A stretch of DNA of 19,270 bases from DATKEU01 sp035544495 (GTDB taxonomy: Bacteria > Myxococcota_A > Polyangia > Fen-1088). Location of the stretch: the NCBI GenBank assembly GCA_035544495.1, contig DATKEU010000248.1, positions 1-19,270 on the forward strand, read 5' to 3'. The notes beneath the pieces were generated by a model. It saw only the letters and a program-made list of their open reading frames with translations, made no database searches and was not told where the DNA came from. Of this stretch, positions 16,505 to 19,270 are shown piece by piece (within the stretch, counting starts at the first letter, position 1; every line of letters begins with the position of its first letter). A program made the translations under genes and the position numbers.

Positions 16505-17092
16505 TTACGACGTGATCTTCTTTCGATCCTGATCGCGTTTGCGCGCCAGGTGATCGACGAAAGGCTGCGCCTGCTTCACGCGACCAGCCAGCGATTTCTC
16601 CGTGATCGGGTACTCGGTGCCGAACCTCAGGCCCTCGTCGTAGAGGAAGGTTCCCACCTCCTCGTCGTCGACGAACATCGGGATCTTCTTCTTCGCGTAC
16701 ACCGCCTTGCGCAGCGACGGAAAGCGTCCGTCCAGCCAGCCGACGATCTCGTCGCCCAGGACGTTGCGCAGAAGCCCCAGCTCCTGATCGAGGCGCGCGT
16801 AATTCTCCGCGAAGCGCTCGCGGAAAGCCGGCGCGCCCTCGCCACCCTGGGCGGCGACGCGCGCCAGCGCCAGCCGCACCAGGACCACGTCCTCGACGTG
16901 GCGCACGGGCGCCTCGACGGTGCCCTCCTTCGGCGTGATGACGTGGACGACGGTGGCGGCGGCGATCTCGCGAACGGCATGCTCGAGATCCGAATCCGCG
17001 ACCGCTTCCAGCAGCACCTTGACATCGAAGGGGAGGGAAACCAGCGCTCGGGCCAGCAGATCGAGAAAGGTACGCTCCAGTTCCTTGTCCAT
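16505..17092 (-). CDS. Unrecognised 195-residue protein, upstream partner of the HD gene
   Basis: 195 residues from ATG 17092 with a long intact frame and good codon bias. I do not recognise a family. The N-terminal half (1-75) is helical, with LARALVSLPFDVKVLLEAVADSDLEHAVREIAA, followed by a short hydrophobic strand (TVVHVITP). The middle is Arg/Glu-rich and probably helical (RFAENYARLDQELGLLRNVLGDEIVGWLDGRF). The C-terminal third is basic (AYAKKKIPMFVDDEE, then GRVKQAQPFVDHLARKRDQDRKK). There is no signal peptide or transmembrane segment, so it is probably cytoplasmic. It sits 45 bp upstream of the HD protein on the same strand, which suggests co-transcription and perhaps a shared task. The 97 bp upstream carry a weak TAGTAT near 17155-17160 on the minus strand as a possible -10. 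Confidence 0.75.
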   Translation of the reverse strand: MDKELERTFLDLLARALVSLPFDVKVLLEAVADSDLEHAVREIAAATVVHVITPKEGTVEAPVRHVEDVVLVRLALARVAAQGGEGAPAFRERFAENYARLDQELGLLRNVLGDEIVGWLDGRFPSLRKAVYAKKKIPMFVDDEEVGTFLYDEGLRFGTEYPITEKSLAGRVKQAQPFVDHLARKRDQDRKKITS

Positions 17093-17189
17093 TAAAAGCG
17101 GCCGGGGGGTTCGTGGGTCGGGGGTTGCTTGTTCTTCCTCAGCCCAACCGGAACGGATACTACCTGATTCGTTCCCGATTCATAGCGCT

Positions 17190-17975
17190 TCACCGGTGCG
17201 CAGCGCCAGCAGAATCGCCGAAAATCGCGGCTTCGACGGCGGCGGCCAGCGCCGCGCGGCAGGCGGAGGCGAAACCGGCGAAGGATCCCGGCGGCAACTC
17301 CAGCGTCAGCACCGGCAGGCGGCGATCGTGCCCCAGCCAGCTGCCCAGCGAACCCGGCGTCGGATACCCGATGTCCGCCTTCGCCGGCCAGCCGCACGCC
17401 GCCGCCACCGCCGCCGCCCAGCCGGCCGCCGGGCCGTCGAAATTGACACAAGCAAACGGCGCGTGCATCGCCACAACGCGCGCGATCCCTTCCCGATCGA
17501 CCAGCTCGGCCAGCGCGCGCGTCTCCGGCTCCGAGAGCGGCGCCGCGCCCGGCGCGTATCCGGGCCGGTGATGGGTGGTGAAGTTGGCGGCGGGAAAATT
17601 TCGGTTGAGATCGACGTCGCGGGCGTTGTTCTTGCTCCCCCGCCGCAGGCCATCGGGGTTCAGCGCCGGGATCAACCAGAAGGGCCGCGACACCGCCAGC
17701 GCGCCCGTCTGGATCCGCCGCCACAGATCGACCGCCGCCGCCACCGTCGCAGGCTCGTCGCCGTGCACGCCCGCCACCACCAGCAGCGCCGCCGGCTCCG
17801 CGGTGTCGCCGACGCGCAACGCCTGGATCGGCCGCCCTTCGATCGACCGCCCGACCGGCGCCGCCCGCGCCCATTCCTCCGACCGCGCCGCCAGCGCGTC
17901 CAGCAGGCGGCCGATGTTCGCGATCTCCGCGATGTTCGCGATCTCCGCGGCGTCAGCGACCGTGTCCTGGCCCAT
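17190..17975 (-). CDS. mpaA: MpaA-like M14 zinc carboxypeptidase (murein peptide amidase)
   Basis: 261 residues, without signal peptide, hence cytoplasmic. M14 zinc-ligand and catalytic motifs are all present: GVHGDEP with His71 and Glu74, DLNRNFP (Asn124, Arg125), MHAPFACVNFDGP with the third zinc ligand His171, and the catalytic Glu226 in LELPPG. The block IGYPTPGSLGSW near 202-213 and the ACVNFDGPA segment are typical of MpaA, which cleaves the gamma-D-glutamyl-diaminopimelate bond during recycling of cell-wall muropeptides. Another M14 peptidase is possible. ATG 17975 has AGGA seven bases upstream. The N-terminus contains a hexapeptide repeated twice (AEIANI, residues 10-21) from an 18-bp tandem duplication. 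The gene diverges from the cNMP regulator across 45 bp. Confidence 0.85.
   Translation of the reverse strand: MGQDTVADAAEIANIAEIANIGRLLDALAARSEEWARAAPVGRSIEGRPIQALRVGDTAEPAALLVVAGVHGDEPATVAAAVDLWRRIQTGALAVSRPFWLIPALNPDGLRRGSKNNARDVDLNRNFPAANFTTHHRPGYAPGAAPLSEPETRALAELVDREGIARVVAMHAPFACVNFDGPAAGWAAAVAAACGWPAKADIGYPTPGSLGSWLGHDRRLPVLTLELPPGSFAGFASACRAALAAAVEAAIFGDSAGAAHR
17913..17948. repeat. Two perfect tandem copies of an 18-bp unit in the MpaA-like gene
   Basis: The plus strand reads GATGTTCGCGATCTCCGC twice (17913-17930, 17931-17948), without mismatch. On the coding strand this duplicates six residues (AEIANI) near the N-terminus of the amidase. It keeps the frame and looks like a recent slippage duplication. 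Confidence 0.95.
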
Positions 17976-18020
17976 GCTGGATCCTACGTCGCGATCCGGC
18001 TAACTTTCCACCCGGCTCCC

Positions 18021-19270
18021 ATGGCGTTCACGCTGCGCGATCTGAAGAGCCAGGCCCGCACGCTGGTCCGTGGCGGCGAAGTGCCGATGGCGCTGGCGGC
18101 GTACGAGCATCTGCTGGCGCAGAACCCGCTCGACAACGACAGCCGCCTCAAGATCGCCGATCTGCTGGCCATGATGGGCGACCAGTCGGCCGCCACCCAC
18201 GTTTATCGCGCCGTCGCCGTGCACGACATCCGGGCCGGCCACCCCCTGCCCGCGCTGGTCTGCGCGCGCGCGCTGGAGGCGATGGGCCAGCCCGCCGACG
18301 ACATCGTCAACCTGATGGCCGAGCTGTACGCGCGCGACGCCCCGTCGCTGGCCCGCTTCGCCGCCCGACCCGCGCCGGTCGATCTGGCCGCCGAGATCAC
18401 GCCGCCCGATCTGACGCGCGCCGGGACGCCGGAGCGGATCGCCGCCCGCGCCCGCGAGCGGGCCGTGGATTTCTCCGTCTTCGCCCAGTATCCGGATCAA
18501 TTTCTGCCGCTGGCCTTTTTCTCGGAGCTGCCGCGCGACGTGTTCGCGCCGGTGGTGCGCGCGTTGAAGCTCAAGCGCCTGCCCGACGGCCACCTGGTGA
18601 TCCGCGAGGGCGAGCCCGGCGTCAGCTTCTATCTGATCGCCGCCGGCCAGGTCAGCGTCTTCTCGACCGACAGCCTGGGACGCCGCACGGAACTGACCCA
18701 GCTGCACGAGGGGGCGCTGTTCGGCGAGATGGCGCTTCTGGCCGTGCAGCCCCGCACCGCCAGCGTGCAGGTGATCGACGAGGCCGACGTCCTCGAGCTG
18801 TCGCGCGAGGCGCTGGCTCGCCTGGAGGCCGAGGTGCCGTCGCTGGGCGAGAGCCTGGGCCGCTTCGCGCGCGAGCGGCTGCTGAAGAACCTGCTGGCCA
18901 CATCGCCGCTGTTTCGCCCCTTCACGCGCCAGCAAAGGATGGATCTGATCCGCCGCTTCGACGGGCACGAGGTGGCGCCCGGCACGGAGATCATCCGCGA
19001 AGGCGAGGCGGGCCTGGGCCTTTACGTCGTGCTGGCCGGCGAGGTGGAGGTCAGCAAGCAGGCGCCCACCGGCGGCGTCGTGTCGCTGGCGCGCCTGCGC
19101 GCGGGGGACGTCTTCGGCGAGATGTCGCTCATCAATCAACAGCCCACCAACGCCAGCGTGCGCGCCGCCCGACAGTCGACCATACTCTTTCTGGCGCGCG
19201 AATATTTTCAGCGTCTCATCGAAGCGCTGCCCGAGATGCGCGCCTACTTTCAAACCCTGAGCGCCCAGCG
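18021..19270 (+). CDS. TPR-like plus tandem cyclic-nucleotide-binding domain protein (runs off right edge)
   Basis: The frame is open from ATG 18021 to the window end (416 residues, no stop). Residues 1-75 read like one or two TPR helices (LVRGGEVPMALAAYEHLLAQNP, then LADLLAMMGDQSAATHVYRAV-type helices). A linker leads to two cNMP-binding domains of the CAP family. Domain 1 (about 165-275) has the phosphate-binding cassette FGEMALLAVQPRTASV with Arg245. Domain 2 (about 300-410) has FGEMSLINQQPTNASV with Thr376 at the Arg position. The first therefore fits canonical ligand binding while the second probably binds weakly or something else. The C-terminus, which might hold an effector domain, is missing. 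Such multi-domain cNMP proteins are frequent in myxobacteria. No Shine-Dalgarno is visible; the start was chosen from the first in-frame ATG. It is divergent from the amidase gene. Confidence 0.82.
   Translation, partial: MAFTLRDLKSQARTLVRGGEVPMALAAYEHLLAQNPLDNDSRLKIADLLAMMGDQSAATHVYRAVAVHDIRAGHPLPALVCARALEAMGQPADDIVNLMAELYARDAPSLARFAARPAPVDLAAEITPPDLTRAGTPERIAARARERAVDFSVFAQYPDQFLPLAFFSELPRDVFAPVVRALKLKRLPDGHLVIREGEPGVSFYLIAAGQVSVFSTDSLGRRTELTQLHEGALFGEMALLAVQPRTASVQVIDEADVLELSREALARLEAEVPSLGESLGRFARERLLKNLLATSPLFRPFTRQQRMDLIRRFDGHEVAPGTEIIREGEAGLGLYVVLAGEVEVSKQAPTGGVVSLARLRAGDVFGEMSLINQQPTNASVRAARQSTILFLAREYFQRLIEALPEMRAYFQTLSAQ

Overview
This 19.3 kb window is very GC-rich and densely coding, with strong G/C third-position bias. 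The bias opens long spurious frames on the antisense strand. Gene content points to a myxobacterium-like Gram-negative (Myxococcota/Polyangia-type): an outer-membrane TamA/TamB pair, several predicted lipoproteins including an Ala/Asp/Gly/Ser-rich acidic one, tandem cyclic-nucleotide-binding domains behind a TPR-like N-terminus, and a branched-chain 2-oxoacid dehydrogenase (Bkd) cluster of the kind myxobacteria use to prime iso-fatty acids. The taxonomic placement is inference. No marker gene is present.

Layout. 1-4165 (minus strand): a run read from right to left, with a Tat-exported amidohydrolase, then a TamA-like Omp85 protein, then a TamB-like protein that runs off the left edge. 4277-6018 (plus): a beta-propeller (PD40/TolB-like) lipoprotein and a GNAT acetyltransferase. 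6025-6339 (minus): a small acidic low-complexity lipoprotein. 6557-12602 (plus): the metabolic core, with E1-beta, E2, E1-alpha and E3 of a Bkd-type complex almost without gaps, followed by an alkyltransferase-like (ATL) protein and the octanoyltransferase LipB. 12604-13569 (minus): a large hypothetical lipoprotein. 13601-14452 (plus): a SpoU-family RNA methyltransferase. 14436-14588 (minus): a possible 50-residue single-pass membrane protein. 14655-15560 (plus): a divergent Fpg/Nei-type DNA glycosylase. 15530-17092 (minus): an HD protein that looks like a CCA-adding enzyme without its nucleotidyltransferase head, preceded by an unrecognised 195-residue protein. 17190-17975 (minus): an MpaA-like murein peptide amidase. 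18021 to the right edge (plus): the TPR/tandem cNMP-binding regulator, truncated by the window.

How the genes work together. The central cluster is the clearest functional unit. Bkd E1, E2 and E3 oxidatively decarboxylate branched-chain 2-oxo acids to acyl-CoA, E2 needs lipoate on Lys43, and LipB downstream makes octanoyl-E2, the lipoate precursor. TamA and TamB form a known outer-membrane/inner-membrane assembly system. ATL and the Fpg-like protein both concern DNA-damage recognition but are not adjacent. No mobile element, CRISPR array, tRNA or rRNA was seen, and no gene-free stretch exceeds about 220 bp. I see no multi-gene novel system. The most interesting items are variant family members (Fpg-like, headless CCA-like, second cNMP domain), the unusual E1b-E2-E1a-E3 order, and small or hypothetical proteins.
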